A stretch of DNA of 28,598 bases from Bacillota bacterium (GCA_023389275.1 JAEWEN010000067.1:1-28598), one strand, 5' to 3'. Shown: positions 1-8,004, counted from the first letter of the stretch. Notes: a model not told the origin generated them from the sequence alone. Translations and numbers: made by a program.

Positions 1-304
1 GAGATTTTTCTCTAGTCGTTGAACCTTCTTCTATTCGAAGCTTGGCTGCTGATTATCCATTATATTAGCACTTAGGATTTAACCTTATGCCATCCTATTT
101 ATTTTTTCCACTTTCGTCACCTTCACACTTACCTTTATTTCATGGTTATGTTGTGGTTAAATAGGCTTTAGGAACTTCCAGCAATTAAAGGAGTTTTGGA
201 TAATTGCTTACCACTCTACACTCTTTACGAATGTAGGGAGCTATTTATTAAAAATATATTTATACATGTTTATATATACTTATTTATATTTTTAACAACT
301 AAAG
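1..304 (-). ncRNA. Group I intron, 5' part (runs off the window start), inside htrA
   Basis: On the minus strand the htrA reading frame is followed by a structured, non-coding stretch carrying the conserved group I core in correct order: a P element AAUUGCUGGAA (plus 176-186), a P5 stem CCUAUUUA/UAAAUAGG (158-165 with 94-101), a Q element CAGCAGCCAAG (41-51), a short P6 hairpin (28-40), and an R element GUUCAACGACUA (13-24), which normally forms the guanosine-binding P7. P4 pairs UGCUG with CAGCA. A hairpin at 295-310 (GCAACU/AGUUGU) straddles the end of the htrA frame and could be P1, but the U-G pair usual at the splice site is U-A here, so the 5' boundary near 304 is tentative. P8, P9, the 3' splice site and any encoded nuclease or transposase lie before base 1. 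Clostridia carry both plain group I introns and IStrons (group I intron fused to an IS605-type element); which one this is cannot be seen. Confidence 0.8.
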
Positions 305-826
305 AGTTGCTCCTACCATAATACTTTTAGAGTCTCCAAGTGCTGCTTTGGTAAACTTATCCCCTTCTATTTTTATAACAGATAAGTCAAGTGTTTCATC
401 TGACCATATAGCTTTTGCACTATGCTGCTTTCCATCATGAGTCATAACTGTTATAGAGTTCGAATTTATATTTGCAACATGATTATTTGTAAGAATATAT
501 CCGTTTTCACTAACTATAACACCAGACCCTACTCCTTGAGTTTTACTTTCTCTGTTTAATAAATCCTTTTTATTGTCTACAGTAACAACTCCAACTACAG
601 CTTCTGATGCTTTGCTTGCTGCTGTTGAAACATCTGTGGTTACAGTTACTACTTTTTCTTCCTTTACAGGAATTGGTTTATTAGATGCCTCAGTTAAAGG
701 CTCTACAATACTAGCTGGAGCAAATAACAGTACTAAAAACCCTCCTATAACTGCTCCTATAAGACCTGTTATAAAATACCCAAAGTAAGGAGGCTTTCCT
801 CCTCCTTTAAACTCTCTATAGTTCAT
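299..826 (-). CDS. HtrA/DegP-like S1C serine protease, 5' exon only (interrupted)
   Basis: This is the N-terminal 175 residues of a membrane-anchored HtrA-type protease, an envelope quality-control enzyme. A short cytoplasmic tail is followed by one transmembrane segment (about 15-38), a Thr/Val-rich linker, and the start of the trypsin-like domain. The catalytic His is visible in ILTNNHV (H116) and the Asp in ETLDLSVIKI (D147). The frame stops just after GDSKSIMVGATL, where family members continue with a VAIGNPLG-type strand and later the GNSGG serine and a PDZ domain. Those parts must lie beyond the adjacent intron, outside the window. Without splicing the product would lack the nucleophilic Ser and be inactive. 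The RBS AGGAGG overlaps the stop of the upstream hydrolase gene (9-nt gap), so the two form an operon. Confidence 0.85.
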   Translation of the reverse strand: MNYREFKGGGKPPYFGYFITGLIGAVIGGFLVLLFAPASIVEPLTEASNKPIPVKEEKVVTVTTDVSTAASKASEAVVGVVTVDNKKDLLNRESKTQGVGSGVIVSENGYILTNNHVANINSNSITVMTHDGKQHSAKAIWSDETLDLSVIKIEGDKFTKAALGDSKSIMVGATL

Positions 827-835
827 TAAATCCTC

Positions 836-1624
836 CTATACAGAATATATTTTTGTAGGTTTCTCCCTAGTTGCAACATCTAATGTAAAGTCTTTTCCTG
901 GAGATATTCCCTCCATTTTTAAAACAGATAAAACTGTTTCATGTGCTAAAAAAGGATAGTTGTTTGTATCACTTAAATGTCCTAATAGTATATTTTTAAT
1001 TTTGCCACTTAATACATCTATAATAGCTTTTCCTGCATTTTCATTTGATAAATGTCCAACATCACTTAAAACCCTTCTTTTAAGTTCATATGGATAAGGA
1101 CCTACTTTTAACATATCAACATCATGGTTTGATTCAAGTAAAATAATATCTGAATCTTTTATGTTATTTTTAATCTCATTAGTTACATATCCTATGTCAG
1201 TTGCTATAGTAACCTTCTTTTTATCCTTAATAAAGCTATATCCACAAGGCTCTGCTGCATCATGTGGAACTGCAAATGGATTTACTACTATATCTCCTAT
1301 TTCAAATGCTTTGTAACTTCCAAAAACCTTAATATTTTCATCTGTTATTTTACCAAGTGATGAATGCATAGCTCTCCATGTTTTAGTATTTGCAAAAATA
1401 GGTATATTATACCTTCTTGATAAAACTCCAAGACCTTTTGTGTGATCTGAATGTTCATGTGTAACTACTATCCCCTTTATTTCATTAGGATTTATTTTTT
1501 TCTCACTAAGTGCAGCCTCTATTTTTTTCCCTGAAAGTCCAGCATCTATAAGTATTTTGGTTTTTTCACTTCCAACATATAAGCAGTTTCCACTACTTCC
1601 ACTATATAATGAACAAAATTCCAT
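836..1624 (-). CDS. MBL-fold metallo-hydrolase, YycJ/WalJ type
   Basis: A 262-aa cytoplasmic metallo-beta-lactamase-fold protein. It opens with the family signature SLYSGSSGNC, followed by ILIDAGLS and the metal-binding motif THEHSDH (H56, H58, D60, H61), which binds two metal ions. Further ligands are probably the His of VPHDAAEP and of LGHLSD near the C-terminus. Length and motif order fit the YycJ/WalJ family, a putative 5'-exonuclease usually found beside the walRK/htrA/rlmH region in Firmicutes; the htrA neighbour immediately downstream fits this. The start ATG has AAGGGAGAT in front. The 170-nt gap to the divergent methyltransferase gene (1625-1794) must hold both promoters. The exact substrate is unknown. 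Confidence 0.9.
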   Translation of the reverse strand: MEFCSLYSGSSGNCLYVGSEKTKILIDAGLSGKKIEAALSEKKINPNEIKGIVVTHEHSDHTKGLGVLSRRYNIPIFANTKTWRAMHSSLGKITDENIKVFGSYKAFEIGDIVVNPFAVPHDAAEPCGYSFIKDKKKVTIATDIGYVTNEIKNNIKDSDIILLESNHDVDMLKVGPYPYELKRRVLSDVGHLSNENAGKAIIDVLSGKIKNILLGHLSDTNNYPFLAHETVLSVLKMEGISPGKDFTLDVATREKPTKIYSV

Positions 1625-1794
1625 TGTTTATCTCCCTTCTAAGTAAAAAAGAAAATTTCTCTAATTATATATACCCTATTGTATAGTAAGTGTACATAAA
1701 GTAAAAGAATTATTATTTAGATTTAGTTTTGTATATAATGGATATAATCTATAATAAATACCTTTAGCTTAAATATATATTTTAGGAGGATTTT

Positions 1795-2325
1795 ATGGAA
1801 AATTGGAACAAAAAAGATTTTACTTTAAAAGAAGCAGAACAATATATAAAAGATAATATAGATTTATTAAATAAGGGAAGCCTACTTGACCTTGCATCAG
1901 GCGATGGAAGAAACTCTATTTATCTTGCTAAAAAAGGATTTGATGTTACTGCTGCTGACTTTTCAATCGAGGCTTTAAAAAGACTTGAATCATTTGCAAA
2001 TAAAGAAGACGTATCTTTAAAAACAGCTTTATTTGACTTAAGTATAAAACAAAATTTATTATTTCTTGGGAAGTTCGATAATATAATTATATGTAATTAT
2101 AAAATAGATGATTCTTTATTTGAAGCATTAGAAAATATGCTAAATCCAAACGGAATACTTATGTATATTACATTTAACATGAAACAACATGAGAAAAATG
2201 GATTTAACAAAGACTACTGCTTAAAAGAAGGCGAACTTAAAGATAAACTAAATATAAATCTTTTAAAGTACGAATCGATAATTAATAATGAGAATTACAA
2301 GGATGTATATATTTTCAAGAAATAA
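1795..2325 (+). CDS. Class I SAM-dependent methyltransferase
   Basis: A 176-aa soluble protein with a Rossmann-type methyltransferase core. Motif I is LLDLASGDGRNS (about residues 30-41), followed by an acidic motif II in VTAADFS and a hydrophobic strand FDNIIICNY at about 91-99. The layout resembles the small TehB/UbiE-like methyltransferases, but nothing identifies the substrate. A good RBS (TAGGAGG) precedes ATG. It is transcribed alone, divergently from the WalJ gene. An A/T-only inverted repeat (2326-2356, TTTAAATAAA with TTTATTTAAA) follows the stop but lacks a clean U-tract, so I do not call it a terminator. Confidence 0.8.
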   Translation: MENWNKKDFTLKEAEQYIKDNIDLLNKGSLLDLASGDGRNSIYLAKKGFDVTAADFSIEALKRLESFANKEDVSLKTALFDLSIKQNLLFLGKFDNIIICNYKIDDSLFEALENMLNPNGILMYITFNMKQHEKNGFNKDYCLKEGELKDKLNINLLKYESIINNENYKDVYIFKK

Positions 2326-2363
2326 TTTAAATAAAGTTATTATTTTTTTATTTAAAAGATTTA

Positions 2364-2392
2364 TTGACTTAATAAAAAATATATGATATTTT
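2364..2392 (+). promoter_or_regulatory. Probable sigma-A promoter of the rubrerythrin gene
   Basis: TTGACT (2364-2369) is followed after 17 nt by TATTTT (2387-2392). The -35 box is good and the -10 box is weak; other AT-rich hexamers nearby could serve as -10, so the exact start is uncertain. Confidence 0.4.
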
Positions 2393-2400
2393 ATATTTGT

Positions 2401-2415
2401 GGATAATAATTATTA
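2401..2415 (+). promoter_or_regulatory. Candidate PerR/Fur-family operator upstream of rubrerythrin
   Basis: GGATAATAATTATTA contains a perfect 12-bp palindrome (TAATAATTATTA, 2404-2415). Compared with the 7-1-7 Per box TTATAAT-N-ATTATAA it matches 11 of 14 positions by hand. It lies just downstream of the predicted -10 and upstream of the RBS, a position suited to repression. In clostridia rubrerythrins are known PerR targets, so peroxide-responsive control is a reasonable inference. A second short inverted repeat, AACGT-A-ACGTT, lies at 2423-2433 and could be part of the same control region. Confidence 0.5.
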
Positions 2416-2453
2416 GTTAATAAACGTAACGTTAAATTAAAGGAGTGGGTTTA

Positions 2454-3038
2454 ATGAAAACATTAAAAGGTACAAAAACAGCGGAAAATCTTATGAAAGC
2501 ATTTGCTGGTGAATCACAAGCTAGAAATAGATATACTTTTTATGCTAAAGCAGCTAAAAAAGAAGGATATGTTGAAGCTTCTAATCTTTTCACAGAAGTA
2601 GCAGACCAAGAATCTCAACATGCAAAAATATTCTTCCGTTATTTATCAAAAGACCTTAATGGAGAAGCTCTTAAAATAGAAGCAGACTTCCCTGTTGCAC
2701 TTTATGAATCAACAGTAGATAATCTTAAAGCAGCTGCAGGTGGAGAAAACGAAGAGTGGACAGACCTTTATCCAGAGTTTGCAAGAATCGCTAGAGAAGA
2801 GGGATTTGAAGATGTTGCTAGATCTTTTGAAGAAATTAGCATAGCTGAAAAATTCCATGAATCTAGATTTAATCATATACTTGAAAATATACAGTCAGGC
2901 AAAGTTTTTAGAAGAGATACTGTTGTTGAGTGGAAATGTAGTAACTGTGGATATGTTCACAGCGGTGAGGCAGCACCTTTAGTGTGTCCTGCTTGTGCAC
3001 ACCCACAAGGATACTTTGAAGTATTTACACTTAACTAA
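2454..3038 (+). CDS. Rubrerythrin
   Basis: A 194-aa cytoplasmic peroxide-reducing non-haem iron protein. The N-terminal ferritin-like domain (about 1-145) carries the diiron ligands at classic positions: E20 in AGESQAR and E53-x-x-H56 in DQESQH, with further Glu residues in the EEWTDLYPEF and EEISIAEKFHE helices. The C-terminal rubredoxin-like domain has CSNC (C162, C165) and CPAC (C178, C181) binding the single iron that passes electrons to the diiron site. I chose ATG 2454 because AAAGGAG sits nine bases before it. An in-frame GTG at 2445 overlaps that Shine-Dalgarno sequence and would add only three residues. The gene is monocistronic, with a PerR-like box upstream and a strong terminator downstream, consistent with an oxidative-stress role in an anaerobe. 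Confidence 0.96.
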   Translation: MKTLKGTKTAENLMKAFAGESQARNRYTFYAKAAKKEGYVEASNLFTEVADQESQHAKIFFRYLSKDLNGEALKIEADFPVALYESTVDNLKAAAGGENEEWTDLYPEFARIAREEGFEDVARSFEEISIAEKFHESRFNHILENIQSGKVFRRDTVVEWKCSNCGYVHSGEAAPLVCPACAHPQGYFEVFTLN

Positions 3039-3065
3039 ACTCTTAACCCTCTATACAATTAATAT

Positions 3066-3109
3066 TAAAAAACAAAAATCTATAGATACCTATAGATTTT
3101 TTGTTTTTT
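3066..3109 (+). terminator. Rho-independent terminator of rubrerythrin
   Basis: A long stem, ATCTATAG/CTATAGAT extended by A/T pairs, closes on the loop ATAC and is followed by TTTTTTGTTTTTT. It serves the plus-strand gene ending at 3038. Confidence 0.85.
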
Positions 3110-3124
3110 GTACTATAAATGAAA

Positions 3125-3162
3125 AATACTAAAAAGCTAATAACAGAAACTGTTATTAGCTT
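3125..3162 (-). terminator. Rho-independent terminator of murA
   Basis: A perfect 13-bp stem (AAGCTAATAACAG with CTGTTATTAGCTT, 3134-3162) and a 3-nt loop. On the minus strand it is followed by a TTTTT tract. It lies about 50 bases past the murA stop and forms a convergent terminator pair with the rubrerythrin one. Confidence 0.85.
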
Positions 3163-3213
3163 ATATTTTCATATGTGTACAATTGTTAATATTACTTTAT
3201 ATAAGTTTATATA

Positions 3214-4473
3214 TTACTCATTTATTCTTTTGATTGATGCACCAAGGGCAGTTAATTTATCTTCTATCTTCTCGTATCCCCTGTCAACGTGCACAAGATT
3301 AGTAACTTTTGTAGTTCCTTCTGCTATAAGTCCAGCTATAACCATTGCTGCTCCAGCCCTAAGGTCAGTTGCCTCAACCTCAGTGCCTGAAAGAGTTTCT
3401 ACTCCTTCTAATACCGCTATTTTTCCTTCAACTTTTCCATTAGCGCCCATTTTTTTAAGTTCATCAATATGCTTAAATCTACCTTCCCAAATGCTTTCAT
3501 TTATAAGGCTTCTTCCCTCTGAAATAGCAAAAAGTGTAGACATTGGCTGTTGAAGATCTGTTGGGAATCCTGGATAAGGAAGAGTTTTAAGATTTATTCC
3601 TTTAGGTCTTTTGTCAGTATAAACTCTTAAAGAATCTTCTCCTTCTTCAACTGTAATACCCATTTCTTGAAGTTTTGCTGTTATTGATTCCATATGTTTT
3701 GGTATAACATTTAAAAGGGTAACATCACCTTTAGTAGCAGCTGCAGCTATCATGTATGTACCAGCTTCTATTTGATCCGGTATAACAGAATAGTCATTTG
3801 CTACCATTTCATCAACACCTTGAACCTTTATAATATCTGTTCCAGCACCTTTAATATTTGCTCCCATTGAATTTAGGAAGTTTGCAACGTCAACAATATG
3901 AGGTTCTTTTGCAGCATTTTCTATAACAGTAAGACCTTTTGCCTTTGTAGCAGCTAACATAATGTTTATTGTTGCCCCAACTGAAACAACGTCTAAATAT
4001 ATATTTGCTCCTTTAAGCCCCTCTTCAGTGTAAGCTTTTATTACACCATGCTCTATTGTTACCTTTGCACCCATAGCTTCAAAGCCTTTAATATGCTGAT
4101 CTATGGGTCTAACACCTATATTACAACCACCTGGGAAAACCACTTCTGCTTTACCGAATTTTGCAAGTAGCGCTCCTATTAAATAGTATGAAGCTCTCAT
4201 TCTTTTAACTTCATCTCTAAGTGCAAGATGTGATTTTATTCCTGTGGCATCTATTTTCATGGCACCTTCAAGCCTTTCAACATTAGCTCCAAGGTTTCTA
4301 ATAATTTCTTCTAAGCAATTTATATCTTCTATGTCAGGTAGATTATCAATTATACAAGTTCCCTTGTCGGCAAGGATAGCAGCAGGTAGTATAGCAACAG
4401 CAGCATTTTTAGCTCCACTTATTTTAACCTGACCACTTAGCCTTTTTCCACCTTCTATAAGTAATTTCTCCAT
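3214..4473 (-). CDS. murA: UDP-N-acetylglucosamine 1-carboxyvinyltransferase
   Basis: A 419-aa cytosolic enzyme that transfers enolpyruvate from PEP to UDP-GlcNAc, the first committed step of peptidoglycan synthesis. The N-terminus has the Lys of SGAKNAAVAILPAA. The catalytic loop FPGGCNIGVRPIDQH carries the Cys that attacks PEP and that fosfomycin alkylates, so the protein has the sensitive-type Cys. PYPGFPTDLQQP holds the conserved Asp. The length equals the family norm and the protein looks intact. The start ATG follows AAAGGATGGGTG. It stands alone between terminators. Firmicutes often have two paralogues (MurA/MurZ); this one is labelled murA from family membership only. Confidence 0.96.
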   Translation of the reverse strand: MEKLLIEGGKRLSGQVKISGAKNAAVAILPAAILADKGTCIIDNLPDIEDINCLEEIIRNLGANVERLEGAMKIDATGIKSHLALRDEVKRMRASYYLIGALLAKFGKAEVVFPGGCNIGVRPIDQHIKGFEAMGAKVTIEHGVIKAYTEEGLKGANIYLDVVSVGATINIMLAATKAKGLTVIENAAKEPHIVDVANFLNSMGANIKGAGTDIIKVQGVDEMVANDYSVIPDQIEAGTYMIAAAATKGDVTLLNVIPKHMESITAKLQEMGITVEEGEDSLRVYTDKRPKGINLKTLPYPGFPTDLQQPMSTLFAISEGRSLINESIWEGRFKHIDELKKMGANGKVEGKIAVLEGVETLSGTEVEATDLRAGAAMVIAGLIAEGTTKVTNLVHVDRGYEKIEDKLTALGASIKRINE

Positions 4474-4653
4474 ATTGCACCCATCCTTTTCTATTTTAAC
4501 CTATGTGTTATAGACATAACTTCAGCATTATATAACTATACTTTGTTATTATACCATTGAATCATACATTTTGTAACAGTTTATTTGTCTTTTTTATTTT
4601 CCATATTTTTCTCTTTTTTTCACATAGAATATAGTTATTTTAGATTTTACCTA

Positions 4654-4682
4654 TTGAAAAAACTTATAATATATTGGATAAT
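4654..4682 (+). promoter_or_regulatory. Promoter of the LysR-type gene
   Basis: TTGAAA, 17-nt spacer, GATAAT, ending 17 bases before the start codon. The 226-nt gap from murA (4474-4699) holds this promoter and, in the other direction, that of murA; I saw no other clear element in it. Confidence 0.6.
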
Positions 4683-4699
4683 TAGCTTGGGGTGATTAC

Positions 4700-5584
4700 A
4701 TGGATTTTAAACAAATTGAAGCTTTCGTAAATGTAGCTAAATACAAAAGTTTTTCCAAAGCCGCAGATGCTATATATCTTTCTCAACCTACTATTAGTGC
4801 ACATATAGCATCCCTGGAGCAAGAACTTGGGCTTATTCTATTTGACCGAAATGGTAAAGAAATAAGACTTACACATGGTGGGTCATTATTTTTAGAATAT
4901 GCTATTAACCTTATTAATATTAGAAATATTGCTGTTGCAAATCTTGCTGATTATAACAACAAGATCTCAGGCAAATTAACAATAGCATCTAGTACAGCAC
5001 CATGTAGATTTATTTTGCCAAAGCTTGTAACTTCATTTAAAAAGCATTATTGTGACGTTACATACGACATTAAGGAAGAAAGTACAAAAAATGTTGTCGA
5101 AATGATTATTGGAGGAGAATCTGAAATAGGTATTGTAGGAGAGCCTTTAAAAGATCCAAGACTAAGTTACTGTAAAATATCAGGTGATCATCTTGTATTA
5201 GTTAGTAATAACAAATCCCTACCTGAGGAATTAAGTCTTGAAGACCTTCAAAACCAACAGTTTATTCTTAGAGAAAAAGGTTCTGCAACACGTGCAAAAT
5301 TTGAAGAAGCTTTAGAGGAAAACAATTTTTCTCCATCTAAACTTAAGATTTTCGCTGAAGTTAGTTCTCTTGAAGCAGTTCTTCAATTTGTTAAAAGTGG
5401 AGCTGGTATGTCTATAGTTTCTGAACTTGCTTGTGAAGATTATATTGATTCAGGTCTTATTAGAAAACATACTATTAAAAACTTTGATATCTCAAGGGAT
5501 ATATATGCGGTTATCCATACTAAAAGAACGCTATCCCCTACATCAAGAGCATTTTATAAACACATTACTGAAGGTAATGAATAA
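4700..5584 (+). CDS. LysR-family transcriptional regulator
   Basis: A 294-aa DNA-binding regulator. Residues 1-60 form the winged helix-turn-helix (SFSKAADAIYLSQPTISAHI, then LEQELGLILFDR). The rest is a two-lobed periplasmic-binding-protein-like effector domain (about 90-294) beginning GKLTIASSTAPCRFILPKL. The overall sequence recalls the clostridial group annotated as selenium-metabolism-associated LysR regulators, but no selenium genes (selD, selA, selB) are next to it here, so that assignment is weak. LysR proteins usually control a divergent gene; the divergent neighbour is murA, 226 nt away. It has its own promoter and terminator. Confidence 0.9.
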   Translation: MDFKQIEAFVNVAKYKSFSKAADAIYLSQPTISAHIASLEQELGLILFDRNGKEIRLTHGGSLFLEYAINLINIRNIAVANLADYNNKISGKLTIASSTAPCRFILPKLVTSFKKHYCDVTYDIKEESTKNVVEMIIGGESEIGIVGEPLKDPRLSYCKISGDHLVLVSNNKSLPEELSLEDLQNQQFILREKGSATRAKFEEALEENNFSPSKLKIFAEVSSLEAVLQFVKSGAGMSIVSELACEDYIDSGLIRKHTIKNFDISRDIYAVIHTKRTLSPTSRAFYKHITEGNE

Positions 5585-5622
5585 AATCTATATGAAATTA
5601 TATTTATTAAATATTTTTGTGT

Positions 5623-5654
5623 AAAAAGTCTTGTGAAAATTCACAGGACTTTTT
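5623..5654 (+). terminator. Rho-independent terminator after the LysR gene
   Basis: Stem AAAAAGTCTTGTGAA with TTCACAGGACTTTTT (one G-U pair), a two-base gap that folds as a small loop, and a T-tract. Confidence 0.85.
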
Positions 5655-5730
5655 AATTTCTGAATAAATAGTAACATAAATACTTTTCTAACATATAATA
5701 TATATTGCATTATTATATAGGTGGTAAATT

Positions 5731-6924
5731 ATGTGGCCCTTTAATTCTAAGAAAAAACTTGATCCACATTTAAAATCATTTTCAAAACTTACATCTAGAA
5801 ATAAGATTCCTGGAGTTTTAACATATAGAGGAAATATAAAAACTATAAAAAGCAAATTATCATATTCAGGTGTAAAAATACTTTTTGAACACAGTTTAAT
5901 TGAATGTTTAGCTGTTTTAATACCTATATCTGCTATAGAGAAAATATCTACTTTTCCTGAAATAACCTCTATATATTATGACTGGGAAGCAACACTTTGT
6001 ATAACAAGAGCCTCAAAATCACTTGGAATAAGCTCTAGTAATCAAAACATTACAGGTCGTGATGTTACTGTAGGAATCATAGATAGTGGAGTTTTCCCTC
6101 ATAAAGGCTTAACATCAAAGGAAAATACTATTAAATATTTTAATGACATATTGTATGAAGGTACATCTCCATATGATGACTACGGTCATGGAACATATTT
6201 AAGCGGAATTATTGCATCAAACTTTGACTATGCAAAGGGGATAGCACCTGATGCCTCCTTATCTGTAGTAAAAGCCTTTGATAAATCAGGTAAATCAAAT
6301 TTATCAAGTATACTAAAAGCAATAGAAACACTTTATATAGAATGTCCTGATATTAAGATTTTACTTTTACCATTTGAAATAAAAAACATGCCTTCTTTAA
6401 GAGTAGACCCTCTTTATAATATTATTAGTCTTCTTTACAGTAAAAACATAACTATAATAGCTCCTTCAGGAAATAGTGGACCTGCTCCTTTTACAATATC
6501 ACCACCTGGACTTTATAAAGAAGTTTTAACTGTAGGTGGATGTAAATATGAAAATAACGACTTTAAAATAAGTGAGTTTTCATCTAGAGGTCCTTTAAAA
6601 GAAGACTATATAAAACCTGATATAGTATCTATTTCAGAAGGAATTATATCATTAAAATCAGATGTATTTTACAAACCTAAAACAAGACTTATAGAAAAAG
6701 AAACAATAGAAACAACTTCATTTGCAGGAACCTCTGTTTCATGTGCAGTAGTTGCTGGAATGTGTGCTCTTATAATCGAAAGATATGGAGAGTTAACACC
6801 TAAGGACATAAAATCTATTCTCTATCTTGGATGTAAAAGCATTGGTGAAAATAAGAATATACAAGGTAAAGGTGTTGTTCTTTTTAATAACCTTATAAAA
6901 GACAAAGAAAAAGCAAAAAAATAA
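5731..6924 (+). CDS. S8 (subtilisin-like) serine peptidase without signal peptide
   Basis: A 397-aa protein with a full subtilase triad: Asp118 in VGIIDSG, His153 in YGHGTYLSG, Ser335 in FAGTSVSCAVVAGM. The oxyanion-hole Asn248 is in APSGNSGP. Residues about 25-85 look like an I9-type inhibitory propeptide fold (GVLTYRGNIKTIKSKL, then a Leu/Ile-rich strand pair). There is no signal peptide or membrane segment, so the enzyme is probably intracellular or released another way. Start ATG follows AGGTGG, a TATAAT box sits at 5694-5699, and a terminator follows, so it is a single-gene unit. It is much shorter than the spore-germination Csp proteases, which I do not think it is. The physiological substrate is unknown. 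Confidence 0.9.
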   Translation: MWPFNSKKKLDPHLKSFSKLTSRNKIPGVLTYRGNIKTIKSKLSYSGVKILFEHSLIECLAVLIPISAIEKISTFPEITSIYYDWEATLCITRASKSLGISSSNQNITGRDVTVGIIDSGVFPHKGLTSKENTIKYFNDILYEGTSPYDDYGHGTYLSGIIASNFDYAKGIAPDASLSVVKAFDKSGKSNLSSILKAIETLYIECPDIKILLLPFEIKNMPSLRVDPLYNIISLLYSKNITIIAPSGNSGPAPFTISPPGLYKEVLTVGGCKYENNDFKISEFSSRGPLKEDYIKPDIVSISEGIISLKSDVFYKPKTRLIEKETIETTSFAGTSVSCAVVAGMCALIIERYGELTPKDIKSILYLGCKSIGENKNIQGKGVVLFNNLIKDKEKAKK

Positions 6925-6927
6925 AGC

Positions 6928-6957
6928 AAAGCTACTATAGTTTACTATAGTAGCTTT
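6928..6957. terminator. Terminator between convergent S8 and M23 peptidase genes
   Basis: A 13-bp perfect stem AAAGCTACTATAG / CTATAGTAGCTTT with loop TTTA and a T-run on the plus side (TTTTT). On the minus strand the downstream run is shorter (TTTGC), so it is strongest for the S8 gene. Confidence 0.8.
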
Positions 6958-6966
6958 TTATATAAC

Positions 6967-7860
6967 TTATTTTAAATAACTCATAGGGTCTTTAGTTTGA
7001 CCATTTACCTTAACCTCAAAGTGAAGATGTGGTCCAGTTGACCTGCCTGTATTTCCAACCTCTGCAATTACTTGCCCCTTATGTACTACTTCACCTTTTT
7101 TAGCTATTAACTTACTTGTATGTGCATATACAGTTTCATAACCATTTTTGTGCTTTATAACTATGCATTTTCCATAGGTTCCTCTATCACCTGAGAAAGT
7201 AACTTCGCCTCCCTCTGATGCTTCTATTGGTGTTCCTACAGAAGCTGCTATATCAACTCCTTTGTGCATCCTACCCCATCTTTCTCCATAGTAAGAAGAA
7301 TACCTCCCTCTAGATGGAACAGAAAACAAAGGTACTTTTGAGTTTACCCCTACTAAAACTACTTCATCTACAGGATTTTTAACAGTTTCTACACTTGAAA
7401 CCTCCTGGCTATAAAGATAATCTCCTTTATATGTAAGCGACTTATTAGTTACCTTAAGTCCATTTTCTCCTTTTTTAATAACTTTTCTTTCCCCTTCTTT
7501 AAGGGCATTTGTTTTAATAATATTTGTCCTATATCCTATTTCCTTATTCTCAGAAACATTTTTAACTACTGCTTCTGTAAGAGCCATAGATAAATAAACC
7601 TCTGACCTTTCTTTTCTAGCCTCACTTATTTGAGGAGTAATTTTTAAAGGTTTAGTTGAAGCCTCTTTAAGTTTACTATCTTTTTTGTAGGACTCAAGTG
7701 CAGCATTTATTGCTCCTTTATTTATTATAGATGCATTAGCAATAGTTTCATTTGGCAGTCTAATAATAACCGCTATAGCACATATTGTTATTATTAAAGA
7801 TGTAATAGCTATTATTTTTTCTAAAACTCCTGACCCCTTATAGGGATGCTCTGATTTCAT
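6967..7860 (-). CDS. M23 (LytM-type) peptidase, membrane-anchored
   Basis: A 297-aa envelope protein with a short cytoplasmic head, one transmembrane segment (KIIAITSLIITICAIAVII, about residues 15-33), a charged linker, and a C-terminal M23 domain of about 110 residues. The zinc motifs are intact: HKGVDI (H-x-x-x-D) and HLHFEV, with the second His in ETVYAHTS. It probably cleaves peptidoglycan cross-links outside the membrane. The start at 7860 has AGGAGG at 7870-7875. An upstream in-frame ATG at 7911 would add 17 residues but puts the RBS inside the gene. It lies divergent to the small membrane-protein gene. The linker is not obviously a LysM or G5 domain. Sporulation M23 proteins (SpoIIQ-like) have similar architecture, but I see no decisive motif. 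Confidence 0.88.
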   Translation of the reverse strand: MKSEHPYKGSGVLEKIIAITSLIITICAIAVIIRLPNETIANASIINKGAINAALESYKKDSKLKEASTKPLKITPQISEARKERSEVYLSMALTEAVVKNVSENKEIGYRTNIIKTNALKEGERKVIKKGENGLKVTNKSLTYKGDYLYSQEVSSVETVKNPVDEVVLVGVNSKVPLFSVPSRGRYSSYYGERWGRMHKGVDIAASVGTPIEASEGGEVTFSGDRGTYGKCIVIKHKNGYETVYAHTSKLIAKKGEVVHKGQVIAEVGNTGRSTGPHLHFEVKVNGQTKDPMSYLK

Positions 7861-8004
7861 TTTTTTATACCTCCTGTAATATAAATTACAAATAGTATTA
7901 TTCCCAAACACTAGAATAATATTACATTTTATTTTTGACCTTTATTTATCTTGCAATATGACTTAAAATATTAAGTATATAATTTGGATTTAGGGGGATA
8001 TTTT

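Noticed and set aside
198..204. ATTATCC (minus strand) can pair perfectly with GGATAAT at 52-58 and was first taken as intron P3.
   Set aside because: In group I introns the 3' strand of P3 comes after the R element, which here is at 13-24, so the true partner must lie at or beyond the window start. The pairing may be chance or peripheral.
2326..2356. A/T-only inverted repeat after the methyltransferase gene, considered as terminator.
   Set aside because: No G/C pairs and no clean U-tract after the stem.
2445..2453. GTG start adding three residues to rubrerythrin.
   Set aside because: It overlaps the Shine-Dalgarno sequence; ATG 2454 has proper spacing and gives the family-standard residue numbering (E20, E53, H56).
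3119..3553. Open frame of 144 codons on the plus strand over the murA 3' end.
   Set aside because: Antisense to the conserved murA sequence and running through a terminator; no RBS.
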